From Forficula auricularia (lineage: Eukaryota > Arthropoda > Insecta > Dermaptera > Forficulidae), in NCBI GenBank assembly GCA_024734495.1, contig JALMQS010000089.1, positions 1,244,370-1,308,369 of the forward strand: a DNA stretch of 64,000 bases. The letters run 5' to 3'. Position 1 is the stretch's first letter; the number at the start of each line of letters is the position of its first letter. Both the position numbers and the translations under genes were made by a program. Below are positions 44,950-54,729 of this stretch, one piece after another. The notes beneath the pieces were generated by a model. It ran no database searches and was not told the DNA's origin. It worked only from the letters and a program-made list of their open reading frames with translations.

Positions 44950-45300
44950 AATCATATAAGAAGGGCTGTTTCCAGCCACATAATTTAGAATGGTTCGGGC
45001 GGGCAGTCGCGCTAGACTTCTCGCTTAAAATGGTTCGCGCAGAGACTAACTATACTTCCTAGGCCAGACTATAATAGGTCTTCTACGAGGCTAGACTATA
45101 ATAGGTCTCCTCACTACAGTATTAGTGAATCTCTGCCCGAACAACAGTGAGTACTGGTCACGCTAAGTGGACCAACCGAACGGTATAACCCGTAGTATTT
45201 AACATCTCGTACTTCACTTCATTCTCCTGGGTTGTCATCATTTCGTGTGACACTGAACGGTTGACCCGTAATACCCTCCATCTAACCCAGTATAATTTTA
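44950..45300. other. GC-richer non-coding segment, possible terminal repeat
   Basis: Holds a local duplication (GGCCAGACTATAATAGGTCT / GGCTAGACTATAATAGGTCT at about 45061 and 45090) and the sequence GGTTCGGGCGGGCAGTCGC. It resembles 41990-42080 in part (GGGCTGTT..., TTCTCGCTTAAAATGG). No protein. LTR or regulatory remnant are both possible. Confidence 0.3.
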
Positions 45301-46221
45301 TATTTTTTTTATTAATAAACTTTACAAAAACCTCCTCTCTCTCAAGTTCAAATAGCGCTGTGTCTAAAATTCAAACTGTGCTGAGTCTAACATTATAAAC
45401 ATTGTAAACTACTTTAAAGAAGACTTTTTTCATTAAAACAAAAAATAAAATTAAATAAACTCTTTTTTCTCCTACAAACATCCGACACCCATAATTAGAT
45501 CCAAAAAGTCTAAAATAGAGAAACAATAAAACTATCCAAGCAATTACTCTACCGCATAAGAATTTGTTGTCTTAGTTTTTAAAAAAACTTATTAATTAAG
45601 ACGACAAATTTAACTTATATATATATAGACAAAACTTTTAATTTTTTTTTATTATTAAATTAATTTTTCAATATAGAAATTTCTAATTTCTCAAATATTA
45701 TACAAAATAAATAAGTTTATAGCGAAATTTCACTTAAGTTATTATTCATTTTAGTTAAAATTAAAATATTTCCAGATTTGAATAATTTTCTTTCGTTTAT
45801 CGACGTAAAATAAAAAAAGCCCTTGACTTTTTGATATCAAAGTTGATATAAATTATTGATAAAATTGTATTTTTGGAATTGTAATAATATATTTATTTCT
45901 TTTAATGTAAATTTCTTAAGAATTCTTATATGATATAATCTTAATCGCTATCGGGTTGAAAATGTTTTTAAAAGTATACAATTTATTAGTCTAGACGCAC
46001 TTTTTACTTGAAATATAAAAATAATCTCTTGGATTGACGAACCTATAGCAATTGCTGCTTAAACCTTTCTAACACACACACACACACACACACACACATT
46101 CTTAATTTTCTTCAAATTATTGAATTATTTATTGAACTTAGTAGAAAACAACTGATTTAATATAAAATAAAATTCATAGTATTAGAGATAAAAATAATGT
46201 TCTTTAATCCATTATATACAT
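45301..46221. other. AT-rich stretch without a recognised gene
   Basis: A (CA)n microsatellite of about 26 bp lies at 46073-46098. Otherwise featureless. Confidence 0.5.
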
Positions 46222-46996
46222 TCTGCTCTTATTAAACGAGCAGAAATTGTAGGTATATATATATATTTGTATCATTGTTCTATTTTGAAAACGGCTCTAC
46301 CGATTTTGATGAAACCAACTCTATTAACAAGTTTTGAGGATGAGAAAACGATCTGGCTAGGTTTGGACCTCGACAGATTTCATCTTAATTGATCTTTTTT
46401 TAATTAAAGTAATTATTTATAGATGAAAATCTCAATAAAAAAGTTTGTTTACATTTTTTTCAATTATCTTTTATTTATAAATTGGTTTTTCAATTTTAAA
46501 ACCCACGAATACTTTATACCAAATATTGTTATTTATTAGAATTTTCCAATTTAATTGATTAAAATTGCTCTTATTAAAAAACACTTACTAAAAATATTAT
46601 CGCAAGCTAGAAGATCAAATACAGTCGATGGTGGGGAAGTAATCTCCGAAATCGAAGCCTCAAATACAATGTATACATTATTTCATGTAAAAAATTGCTT
46701 CAATAAAATTATTATTTATTATTTATATAATTGATTATAAAACTCGATAAATTGTTATTAAATTAAAAAAAATAATTATACGGAATTTATTTATATACCT
46801 ATATACAAATAATATGTGGACCACTTGAAAGCTAGAAATGCAAAAACTGGGTGCGGGGTGGGGATAGATGTGGGTGCAATGGTGGGGGATCCGGAGGTGG
46901 AGTGCGGGGTTTCGAGGGCGGGGTTGGGGTTGCGGTGGGGGGGGGGGGGCAAGGGAACTTTGGTTACCGTGCATCGCTCGGTGGCTCCAGGTACTA
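46222..46996 (+). mobile_element. Helitron-like element (775 bp)
   Basis: Starts TCTGCTCTTATTAAACGAGC, with AAAACGGCTCTACCGATTTTG. Ends ACCGTGCATCGCTCGGTGGC then TCCAGGTACTA. The 3' half has the module ATGTGGACCACTTGAAAGC, CTAGAAATGCAAAAACTGGG and a G-rich tract with a G12 run at about 46938. No coding capacity. Confidence 0.7.
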
Positions 46997-47182
46997 TTAC
47001 TTATTCTTTGAAACTCTTTATAATCATATATTTATCAAGACATCTTTCTCAATACTATATGCAAATTTAGAGTGATTTTTTTCATTATGTTCGACTATTA
47101 TTAAATAAATTGATTAGAAATTTTAAGATGATGATAATATGTACATTAATTATCTTATGATCGACGATATCCAAGGCGTCTA

Positions 47183-47692
47183 CACTACGGTGCAAAAAAT
47201 CGATCCACCCATAAAAACTTTATTAAATAGCAAATTATTTTTAAAATTTTTACAAATAACCATATAATTTGTTCTATTAACTCTTAAACTAACATATTCA
47301 ATAAATATTGTTGAAAATTTTTTAATTTTATAAAAAAATAAATTATTAAATTAAAAGATACAATTACAAATTATCATACTTTCTCAATATCAGTTTACAA
47401 TAAATAAAATTTTAATAAAAGATCAAATTCCATTTGAAATATCAATAAAATGAATCATTTTGAATTAAGCATCATTGATAGAAAAATAAAATATACAAAA
47501 TGGACATTTCCGAAGTTTTCAAGTAGTTCAAATTGTGTGCCTAATTAATCAAGGGCTAAATCAACGACAAGTGGCAAGTACACTTGCAATAAACAATAAT
47601 TTCAATAATCTTACTTATAAAAAAATTAAAAATGATTTACTACTTATTTAATAAAGTTTTTATTGGTGGGTCGATTTTTTTGCACTTAAGTG
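47183..47692 (+). mobile_element. Tc1-like transposon remnant with 45-bp inverted ends
   Basis: CACTACGGTGCAAAAAATCG...ATAAAAACTTTATTAAATA on the left is matched inverted on the right, with TA on both flanks. A plus frame at about 47526-47610 reads VVQIVCLINQGLNQRQVAST, the first helix-turn-helix of Tc1-like transposases (pattern ..I..LI.QG.SQR.VA..L). The catalytic domain is deleted. Confidence 0.65.
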
Positions 47693-47766
47693 TATATTAT
47701 TTCAAGTTGAAATTAAAATAATTTAGAATAGAAGTCCATAGCATCCATATTATTTAATTAATCAAG

Positions 47767-47875
47767 TATGTTGGCAGGTATTTGGACAGGAAAATAGCAA
47801 ATCAAAAGATTCTCTTTGATTTATAAGCGACGTTTTTTATTTGCTACTTTCCTGTCCAAATATCTGCCAACATAA
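47767..47875. repeat. 36-bp inverted repeat (hairpin)
   Basis: TATGTTGGCAGGTATTTGGA...CAGGAAAATAGCAAAT (47767-47802) is mirrored at 47839-47875 with two mismatches around a 37-bp loop. Confidence 0.6.
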
Positions 47876-47877
47876 TT

Positions 47878-48675
47878 GATAACTTAGAATAAGTATTTAC
47901 ACCTACACCATAATACTCTGTGTCTTTTGTTTAATACAAAACTTATATAGGAAATATATTGAAAAATTTTCTGTAATCTTCATCATCAATTTTTTAATTT
48001 GAAATATTTAATCTGTTTTTGTTCATGGATTCAATTACCTGATAATTTATTATGTCTTTTACTTGCTATAACAACTAAACAAATTTTTCTATATACAATT
48101 GGGTAATTGAACCCATAAGAAATAACAGATAAAATATTTCTAATTAAATGACTGATGATTTTTTTTATACATTCACGATATTTGCGTGCGAATATCTAAA
48201 AAACCATAAGTAATAGAGGAAAATTGAATAGATGCAATCTTGTAGCAAATTTTATGAGCTTTTATTTTGTAAAGAATACTTTTTTCCATACCACTCACCG
48301 TTTTTGAGATATAAGCGAAAAATCAAAAATTGATCATTTTCACCCCTACCCACCCCTAAGCACGGTGGCTAGGTCTTATAGTATTTTTACCTCTTTATTA
48401 CTCAAAACATATTCCTTATGAAAAATTCTACCCTCTTAAATGTTTTCTCTAACCCCTTTTTGAGCATTCTTTGACTGGACTACAAAATACTAGTTCCATG
48501 GGAACGCCTGTTACTCATAGGGTATGCAACATATTATGTAGCTACGCTTCGAATATGCGTTAAAGCACGGCGCTTGGAAATATTTTTGCGACTAGCTAGC
48601 AGAATTTTAACAAAAAAATCTGTTGAAACAAAATGAAAACGTTATTTGAGAAGTTCTTCTCTGTTTGCGAAATTT
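47878..48675. other. AT-rich stretch without a recognised gene
   Basis: Contains a weak inverted pair (AATTTGAAATATTTAATCTG...TTCAATTACC at 47993-48042 versus 48105-48145). Nothing else recognised. Confidence 0.4.
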
Positions 48676-48827
48676 GCAAGTAATATTTTTCTTCGTGCCT
48701 CCTTTTTTAGTGCTTGTTGGTGTTGAGAAAATATTTTTAGCCTTTCAATATTAATCAATAGAACAGAGTATTTTCTCAACACCAACGAGCACTGAAAAAG
48801 GAGGCAGGAAGGGAAAATATTACTTGC
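48676..48827. repeat. palindrome next to a hammerhead-like motif
   Basis: GCAAGTAATATTTTTCTTCG...TTGGTGTTGAGAAAATA (48676-48733) is mirrored at 48769-48827. The hammerhead-like motif 48841-48892 starts 14 bp after the right arm, the same layout as in the foldbacks at 53269 and 62588. Confidence 0.6.
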
Positions 48828-48840
48828 TTGCTTCTTGACT

Positions 48841-48892
48841 CTTTGAACCCTGAAGAAGGAGGAAAGATATTCCGAAACATCGGTTTCAAAAG
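48841..48892 (+). ncRNA. hammerhead-ribozyme-like motif
   Basis: CTTTGAACC-CTGAAGA-A-GGAGGAAAGATATTCC-GAAA-CATC-GGTTTCAAAAG. Core CUGANGA and GAAA are intact; stem I (CTTTGAACC with GGTTTCAAAAG, one bulge) pairs well; stem II is short (GGA/TCC plus a wobble). The scissile triplet would be AUC, an allowed NUH. The stem III bases ACAU are less self-complementary than ACGU in the other copies. Confidence 0.5.
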
Positions 48893-48964
48893 CTTATAAA
48901 TGAGAATCATAGCACAATATAATATTACCTACCATTGGTAAAATCACTCGTATCCATAACCAGC

Positions 48965-49333
48965 ATTAATTAACAGGAATAGCGGGGGTGGACAAAAATA
49001 AAAAACAGAGTTTTTATTGAATGGGCCAGACGTTTCGTCGATTAATTTCGACTTCCTCAGTGGCTCATTCTATCACTCTTTGTCAAAAGACAATTCCACT
49101 TACGCGACGAAACATCCTTTAATCCTTTTTATTTAAACTATAATACATTGTTGGATCATGCCCCAATTGCTCAAGAATCTTGAACTTTTACACACTTGAA
49201 CAATCAAAAAATTAAAAAACCTTTAATCAAAATTTATCACAAAAAAAATATGTTTCTACTACATTTAAACAGACAAAGAAAGGATTTATTTATTTATTTT
49301 TGTCCAATCCCCTGCTATTCCTGTTAATTAATT
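48965..49333 (-). mobile_element. short element with inverted ends carrying a hammerhead-like motif
   Basis: ATTAATTAACAGGAATAGC...TGGACAAAAATAAA (48965-49000) is repeated inverted at 49296-49333. The motif at 49019-49070 lies just inside the left end on the minus strand, followed there by CATTCAATAAAAA. The remaining interior is AT-rich. Confidence 0.5.
49019..49070 (-). ncRNA. hammerhead-ribozyme-like motif (best stem II)
   Basis: Minus strand: GAATGAGCCA-CTGAGGA-A-GTCGAAATTAATCGAC-GAAA-CGTC-TGGCCCATTC. Stem I pairs at 9 of 10 positions (GAATGAGCCA with TGGCCCATTC); stem II is a perfect GTCGA/TCGAC; the core is CUGANGA with N=G; cleavage would follow GUC. There is one extra A before stem II, a variant tolerated in at least one viroid hammerhead. 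Stem III is only the self-complementary ACGU. Confidence 0.6.
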
Positions 49334-49583
49334 ACCTATAATATTATTTAGCACTAATATTTATAAAGTAGACAATAGATATCCGATAATTTTATATAAT
49401 ATTGGGTGAAGTACAAAGTTCTGAGCCTTTCTGTTTGATGGATTTTAATGAGCCATATCTCACGATGTATGCGTCGCATCTGGTCATTCTAAACTGCGAC
49501 TTAAAGGTGACATAACGCTTTAAAAAAAGTTATTTGAGAGTTTTGTGTTTGGTGAAGCCAGTTGTGTGTTAGAGCGTTCCAAA

Positions 49584-51355
49584 ATGGAGGTAAAAAAAGA
49601 GAAAATTCGATACATTCTTCAGTACCACTACGACCAAGGGGAAAAAGCGGGGCAGGCGGCCAAAAAAATGTGTGCTGTTTATGGACCCAATACAGTATCG
49701 ATTGCAACAGCAAAGCGGTGGTTCCAACGATTCCGTTCTGGTAATATGGACGTCGAAGATGAGACACGCTCTGGTAGGCCAATCGTCGAAAATGTCGATA
49801 AAATCATGGAAATCATCGAGTCCGACCGGCATGCGAGCACTTATTTATTCCATTGCCCAGGAACTGAAGATTAGTCCAAAATCCGTTTGGAACCATTTGC
49901 ATAAGGCTGGTCTCAAGAAGAAGCTCGATGTATGGGTGAAACACTAATTGATGCAAAATAACCTTTTGGACCGAATTGATGCCTGCTAGTCTTTGCTAAA
50001 GCGTAACGAAATCGACCCATTTTTGAAGCAGATGGTTACTGGCGCTGAAAAATGGGTCACATACGAGAACAACAGGCGAAAAAGATCGTGGTCCAAGCAC
50101 GGTTGGCCGGCCCAAACGATCACCAAGCCCCAAAAAGGTTTTACTGTGTGTTTGGTGGGATTGGAGAGGAATCATCCACCATGAGATACTCCCATCTGGC
50201 CAATTACTCAATTCGGACCGATACTGACAACAACTGACAAGATTGAAGCAGGCGATCGACAAGAAGCAACTAGAATTGGCCAATAGGAAGGGTGTTGTTT
50301 TCCACCAAGATAACGCCAGGCTGCACACATCTTTAACGACTCGCCAGAAGCTTCGAGAAGCTTAGATGGGAGATTATATCGCACCCGCCGTATTGCCCTT
50401 CTAGGGAAGCAATAAAAAAGAATTAGAGGACGCCCTGAATGGAATTAACCAAATCATAATAGAAGAAATCAAAATGAAAATAAACAAGAATAAAACCAAG
50501 GTCCTAGTATGTACAAAAAAGAACAAACGAGACAGGAATGCATCAAAATTAACCAAGAAAACCTAGAAGGAGTTAAGGAATTCCGCTACCTAGGAAGTAA
50601 AATAACATGGGATGGGAGGAGCGAAAACGAAATTAAATCAAGAATTGCCCAAGCAAAAATGGGGTTTAATTCAAAACAAAAACTACTATGCTCCTCCTCA
50701 ATCAGCTTAGAAAACAGGAAGTTGCTATTGAAGACATATGTATGGAGCATAGCCATGTACGGGTGTGAAACCTGGACAATTAGAAAAGCGGAGAGAAAGA
50801 GATTGGAGGCTTTCGAAATGTGGTGCTACAGAAGAATGATGAATATCAATTGGATGGATAAAATTACAAATGAAGAAGTTCTTAGAAGAATCGGAGAAAA
50901 AAGAACCTTGTGGAGGAGTCTGAGGAAGAGAAGAGGTCAGATGATGGGGCACACACTGAGACATGGGGGACTGCTTAGGGATATCTTGGAGGGGGAGGTG
51001 GGAAAGAAAAGGGGAAGGGGAAGACCCAGATTAGAATATTTCAACCAAATAATTGGGGATATGGGATGCCAGACATTTAGAGAGGTCAAACAGCTGGCGG
51101 GGGACAGAGTCGAGTGGAGACGGATTGTTGCATCAAACCAGTCTTAGGACTGTATACTCGATGATGATGATGATGATGATGTACAGCCCAGACTTGGCAC
51201 CAAGAGATTATCATCTTTTCAAGCATTTGCAAAATTTTCTCGATGGTAAAAAACTGGCCTCAAGAGAGGCTTGTAAAAATGAGCTTGTCAAGTTTTTTAC
51301 CAATAAGGGCGAGGACTTCTTCAATCGCGGAATTATGAGATTGCCTTCTTTGTAA
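49584..51355 (+). pseudogene. mariner transposase pseudogene (DD34D), interrupted
   Basis: Starts MEVKKEKIRYILQYHYDQG and continues AAKKMCAVYGPNTVS..TAKRWFQRFRSG and DETRSGRP, the N-terminal helix-turn-helix and linker of mariner. After a frameshift near 49835 come YSIAQELKISPKSVWNHLHK and, past stops at about 49945 and 49990, WVTYENNRRKRSW. A further frame has FHQDNARLHTS (catalytic). RWEIISHPPY then stops at the LINE; YSPDLAPRDYHLFKHL continues from 51181 with the third Asp, then FFNRGIMRLPSL. Several frameshifts and stops make it dead before or after the LINE insertion. Confidence 0.82.
50393..51180 (+). mobile_element. RTE-like non-LTR retrotransposon, 5'-truncated, inserted in mariner
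   Basis: Encodes the end of a reverse transcriptase polyprotein. MKINKNKTKVLVC precedes a one-base shift in an A-run (about 50515), then frame 50509-51147: FRYLGSKITWDGRSENEIKS, YGCETWTIRKAERKRLEAFE, MWCYRRMMNINWMDKITNEE and GRPRLEYFNQIIGDMG. After the stop the tail is a (GAT)n microsatellite, a 3' end style seen in RTE and related clades. The flanks join the mariner codons CCG-CCG-TA|C without loss; GTA could be a minimal duplication. A second, shorter copy is at 57328-57559. Confidence 0.75.
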
Positions 51356-51360
51356 TTTCT

Positions 51361-51811
51361 AAAGTTTCCTCCAATATCTGTCCATTTCTTTCCTTCTGTA
51401 CAGCTAATTGTTGTTTATTTCCCTCTTCCGCCCTTTTCTATACACTTCTAATGATTGTTCTTTGAAAATTTAACTTTCTTTTTTCTTCTTGCTAAGTGAA
51501 CCCGAGATGGGTTTTTTTTTCCCAGCAACGACTCGCCATCTTTCTTAGGACACCCTCTCTGGTTCTATCTACTTCAGGATTATTTATTAAAACTAACAAA
51601 TTAGTCATTCTATCGATAAGACCAAGCCGCTCCAATCTTTTTTCTGGATCCACTCGTTAATTTTTTATGAGTTTATCCCCTTCTATTCGGGAATATAATC
51701 ACACGTTAGCCTTTTATCAGATAGGGTTAAAATAGTTCAAGAAACCTAATAAATAATTTGTGTTTTGAAAACATTGATCAAGAGTTTTTCTTTACAAATA
51801 TTTGTATGTAT
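51361..51811. other. unassigned stretch
   Basis: Less AT-rich than average, no frame, no recognised repeat. Confidence 0.4.
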
Positions 51812-53030
51812 CCGGGTGAATTTTTATTATTTAGAGACAGTCTTATAATTCAAAAAAAATGCATTATATGAAAAAAATTTCAAATAAAAGTTTACTTATA
51901 TCAGGAGGAAACTAAACTACGCTATTGTTTGACGACCTAGAACAAGCTTTCAAGGGTATTTTAAACTCAAGTTCTGTTTTTTAAATAGAAACCTATTTAT
52001 TTTTTTTATATTCATAATCTACAAAAAAAAAAACTGAGCAACTTTTATGAGAACTATTTTTTTAACCGACATCAAATAAATAAAATATTAAATCAATTAT
52101 TACATCTCTAATAATTATTTTTAACAATTATTTAAACTAATTATCATCTAATAATGATTAAATAATTAATTATTAAATAAATAATTACTAAATAGAAAAG
52201 CCACAACAATGAAAATAAGGGTTTATAATGATTTTAATACTTCATTATTTGTTACACAGATTTAAAAGATTATTTTCTACTTATTGATTCTATTTAAACT
52301 TTTTGAGTTTAAAAAAGTTACTTTCTCTTGTCATTCCAGTAGATAGTTATATTGCAGGTATTACCATAGTAAAAATGGAGCATTTTTTGTTGAAGACAGA
52401 ATTGAAATGGTCTTAATTTATGGTGAATGTGGAAGAAGTGTGCCATAGGCTGCCATTGAAATGTATGCCGAGCGTTTTCCTGACAGAGATACACCCTCAC
52501 GAGCTTCATTTTATCGTGTTGTAAATTTGTTTAAAAACAAAAAACAGGAAATGTAAAGGCTACGAAGAAACTTAAAAGGCCAAAAAACGAAATTGGAACT
52601 GGAATTAATCCAGAAGACTTGCGATAACACTTTGGAATGTCACAGAACAGTACAAAAATTATTAAATTATTTACTTAATAATTGATTATTTGATCATTAT
52701 TATTTTATAATTAAGTTGAATAATTATTAGGATTTTTTAAGATCTAATAATTGATTTAATATTTTGTTTATTTGATTTCCGATAAAAAAATAGTTCAAAT
52801 AAAAGTTTTTCAGCTTTTTTTATAGATTATGAATATGAAAAGAAATATATAGGTTTCCATTTAAAAAACAGAACTTGACCTTAAATACCCTTGAAAGCTT
52901 GTTCTATATCGACAAACTATAGCGTAGTTTAGTTTCCCCTCAATATAAATAAACCTTTATTTAAAACTTTTTTCATTTAATGCACTGTTTTTGAGTTATA
53001 CGAATGTCTCAAGATAAAAAACTCACCAGG
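51812..53030. mobile_element. DUF4817-type transposon with ~370-bp inverted ends
   Basis: Left end CCGGGTGAATTTTTATTATT and right end, read inward, CCTGGTGAGTTTTTTATCTT. The inverted arms 51812-52190 and 52665-53030 share TACGCTATTG/CAATA.., AACAAGCTTTCAAGGGTAT, GAACTTGA and ATTAAATCAATTA. The centre carries the coding remnant at 52395-52610. Copies or pieces occur at 29958, 36208 and 60418. Confidence 0.7.
52395..52610 (+). pseudogene. DUF4817 helix-turn-helix remnant
   Basis: One plus frame reads RIEMVLIYGECGRSVP, a stop, then AAIEMYAERFPDRDTPSRAS and FYRVVNLFKNK, followed after a shift by TKKLKRPK. The LIYGE.GR and MYAERFPDR blocks are the two halves of the DUF4817 helix-turn-helix found in insect transposons. 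No DDE core follows in this internally deleted element. Confidence 0.62.
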
Positions 53031-53360
53031 CATAATGAAAAGATCCCAAGGGTGAATAATTACTGAAAAATGTCTTTTGTTCCTGATTATAAAGATATTT
53101 TCCACCCTTGTACTTGAAATAAATTTCCCTGCATAATTAGCATGATAAGGTCATTTCAAATATTCTTTTGTTTCTAAAAAAAGTTGAGTAAATAAAAAGT
53201 AGGAGTATTGAATTTTTTTGCAACGAAATTTTCTCTGGAGAGAGACGGACTGGTAGAAATTTTAATTGAATGTAATGGAAGGCATCCCAGAGGTAGTGAG
53301 GAAAGAAAAAATTAACACATATAAAATAAGGTGTAATTTATTGGATTCCTTCCTCCTTTC

Positions 53361-53408
53361 CTTTCAAACCGACGTTTCGGAGGATTTTCCCTCCTTCTTC
53401 AGGAACAG
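53361..53408 (-). ncRNA. hammerhead-like motif, stem I disrupted
   Basis: Minus strand: CTGTTC-CTGAAGA-A-GGAGGGAAAATCCTCC-GAAA-CGTC-GGTTTGAAAGG. Core, stem II and GAAA are intact, but only one or two bases of CTGTTC pair with GGTTTG, so stem I is lost in this arm. Confidence 0.45.
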
Positions 53409-53454
53409 TACTGTGGAGAGAAGAAGGAAACATTTTATTTGTTTCATTCATTGA

Positions 53455-53510
53455 CCCTTTGAAACCCTGAAGAAGGAGGGAAAAATCCTCCGAAACGTCG
53501 GTTTGAAAGG
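53455..53510 (+). ncRNA. hammerhead-ribozyme-like motif (complete stems I and II)
   Basis: CCTTTGAAACC-CTGAAGA-A-GGAGGGAAAAATCCTCC-GAAA-CGTC-GGTTTGAAAGG. Stem I (53456-53466 with 53500-53510) pairs at 10 of 11 positions; stem II is a perfect GGAGG/CCTCC; the core is CUGANGA (53467-53473) and GAAA (53492-53495). Cleavage would follow GUC at 53499. Stem III is just ACGU, which can pair only with a second molecule, so a dimeric hammerhead is implied. One extra A at 53474. Confidence 0.62.
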
Positions 53511-53768
53511 AAAGGAGGAAGGATTCCAATAAATTACACCTTATTTTATATGTGTTAATTTTTCTTTCCTCACTACCCCTGGGCTGCCTTCCATTACATT
53601 GAATAAAAAGTAGAGTTTTCGGTTAAATTTTTTCCATGTCCTACTTAAGATTCAAGTACTTTTGCATAATTCCAATAAGCCATTCTATTCTTCTACTTTT
53701 TGTTATTTTAATTTCCATTGCACAACAAATAGAAATAGATATTAACACATTGGTGGCCGTTGACGTAA

Positions 53769-54505
53769 TTTTACGTCTTTTTAACCGACTTCAAAAAAAG
53801 GAGGAGGTTCTCTAATCGACTGATATTTTTTTTTTTTGTGCTTATGTTACCTCATATCTCCGCCAATTGTGAACCGATTTGGATGATTTTTTGCATTGGG
53901 TCCAGTCTACGTTCCGATTGGTCCCATTTTTTTTTCGTAGGTATTAGACCTTTTTTGTTAGGTATGTTCAGGACTAACTTCTTAATTTATGAACCGATTT
54001 CGATCATTCTTTTTTTATTGGAAAGAGGGGTATCTTAGAGATGGTGCAATATTAATTTGGTCAAGTTCTGATGATAATATCACTATTAATAACATCACTA
54101 AAAAGAGAAAAATAAAAAATTTTAAGAAAAAATAAAACCGACTTCAAAAAAATTAAATGCAACAAATAAAATACACTAAAAGGTATAAAATAATTATTAT
54201 CTTATTTAGTTACAACTAAATATTAACATGAAATTACTTTTTGAAGTCGGTGCCAAACATATACCTTTTATGAATCGCACTCGACGGATCTTACTTAGTA
54301 CGTTTGGAGGGTACGCTCGCTTATAGGTATAGTTTGTTTGGCACCGACTTCAAAAAGTAATTTCATCTTAATATTTCGTCGTTTAGTTGTAACTAAATAA
54401 GATAATAATTATTTTATACCTTTTAGTGTATTTTATTTGTTGCATTTAATTTTTTTGAAGTCGGTTTTATTTTTTCTTAAAAATTTTTCAATTCAATCTA
54501 CTGTA
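53769..54505 (+). repeat. ACCGACTTC nested-palindrome family, copy with readable target duplication
   Basis: Full forward copy: TTTTTAACCGACTTC..., GGAGGAGGTTCTC, ACCGATTT blocks, AAACCGACTTC, core hairpin, GAAGTCGGTTTTATTTTTTC. GCCGTTGACGTAA stands immediately before (53756-53768) and after (54506-54518), a 13-bp exact duplication. That makes the whole ~737 bp one insertion and is the clearest boundary evidence for this family in the window. Confidence 0.75.
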
Positions 54506-54729
54506 GCCGTTGACGTAAAAATATTTCACTTCTTATATTGAAAAATATTTAAATTCCCATAACTCGTAAACCATTGATTTTAGAGATTTCATCTATATAA
54601 AATTTTTTGTTAGGAATTTTATGAACTTTAATAAAGGTCATTATACTAATTTGTGTACATCAAAGGGTTAGGCGGTAATGGTTAAATGTAGATGGTAAAA
54701 AAGATAAACACTGCTCTATCGCTCTAGAT

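Larger units (their letters stand above)
49402..51360 (+). mobile_element. mariner (DD34D type), decayed and split by a LINE
   Basis: A left end TTGGGTGAAGTACAAAGTTC precedes a mariner transposase pseudogene. The coding sequence is interrupted between 50392 and 51181 by an RTE-like LINE fragment and resumes exactly at the next residue. The right end was not recognised. Confidence 0.7.
53269..53601. mobile_element. foldback with head-to-head hammerhead-like motifs
   Basis: AATGTAATGGAAGGCA.CCC (53269) is mirrored at 53601. Arms of ~137 bp each end inside with a hammerhead-like motif (53361-53408 minus, 53455-53510 plus), separated by ~55 bp. Between motif and outer end both arms carry AAAGGAAAGGAGGAAGGA.TCC and TACACCTTATTTTATATGTG. 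Confidence 0.7.

Noticed and set aside
46735..47075. Gly-rich/Pro-rich frames
   Set aside because: Same compositional artefact in the Helitron ending at 46996.
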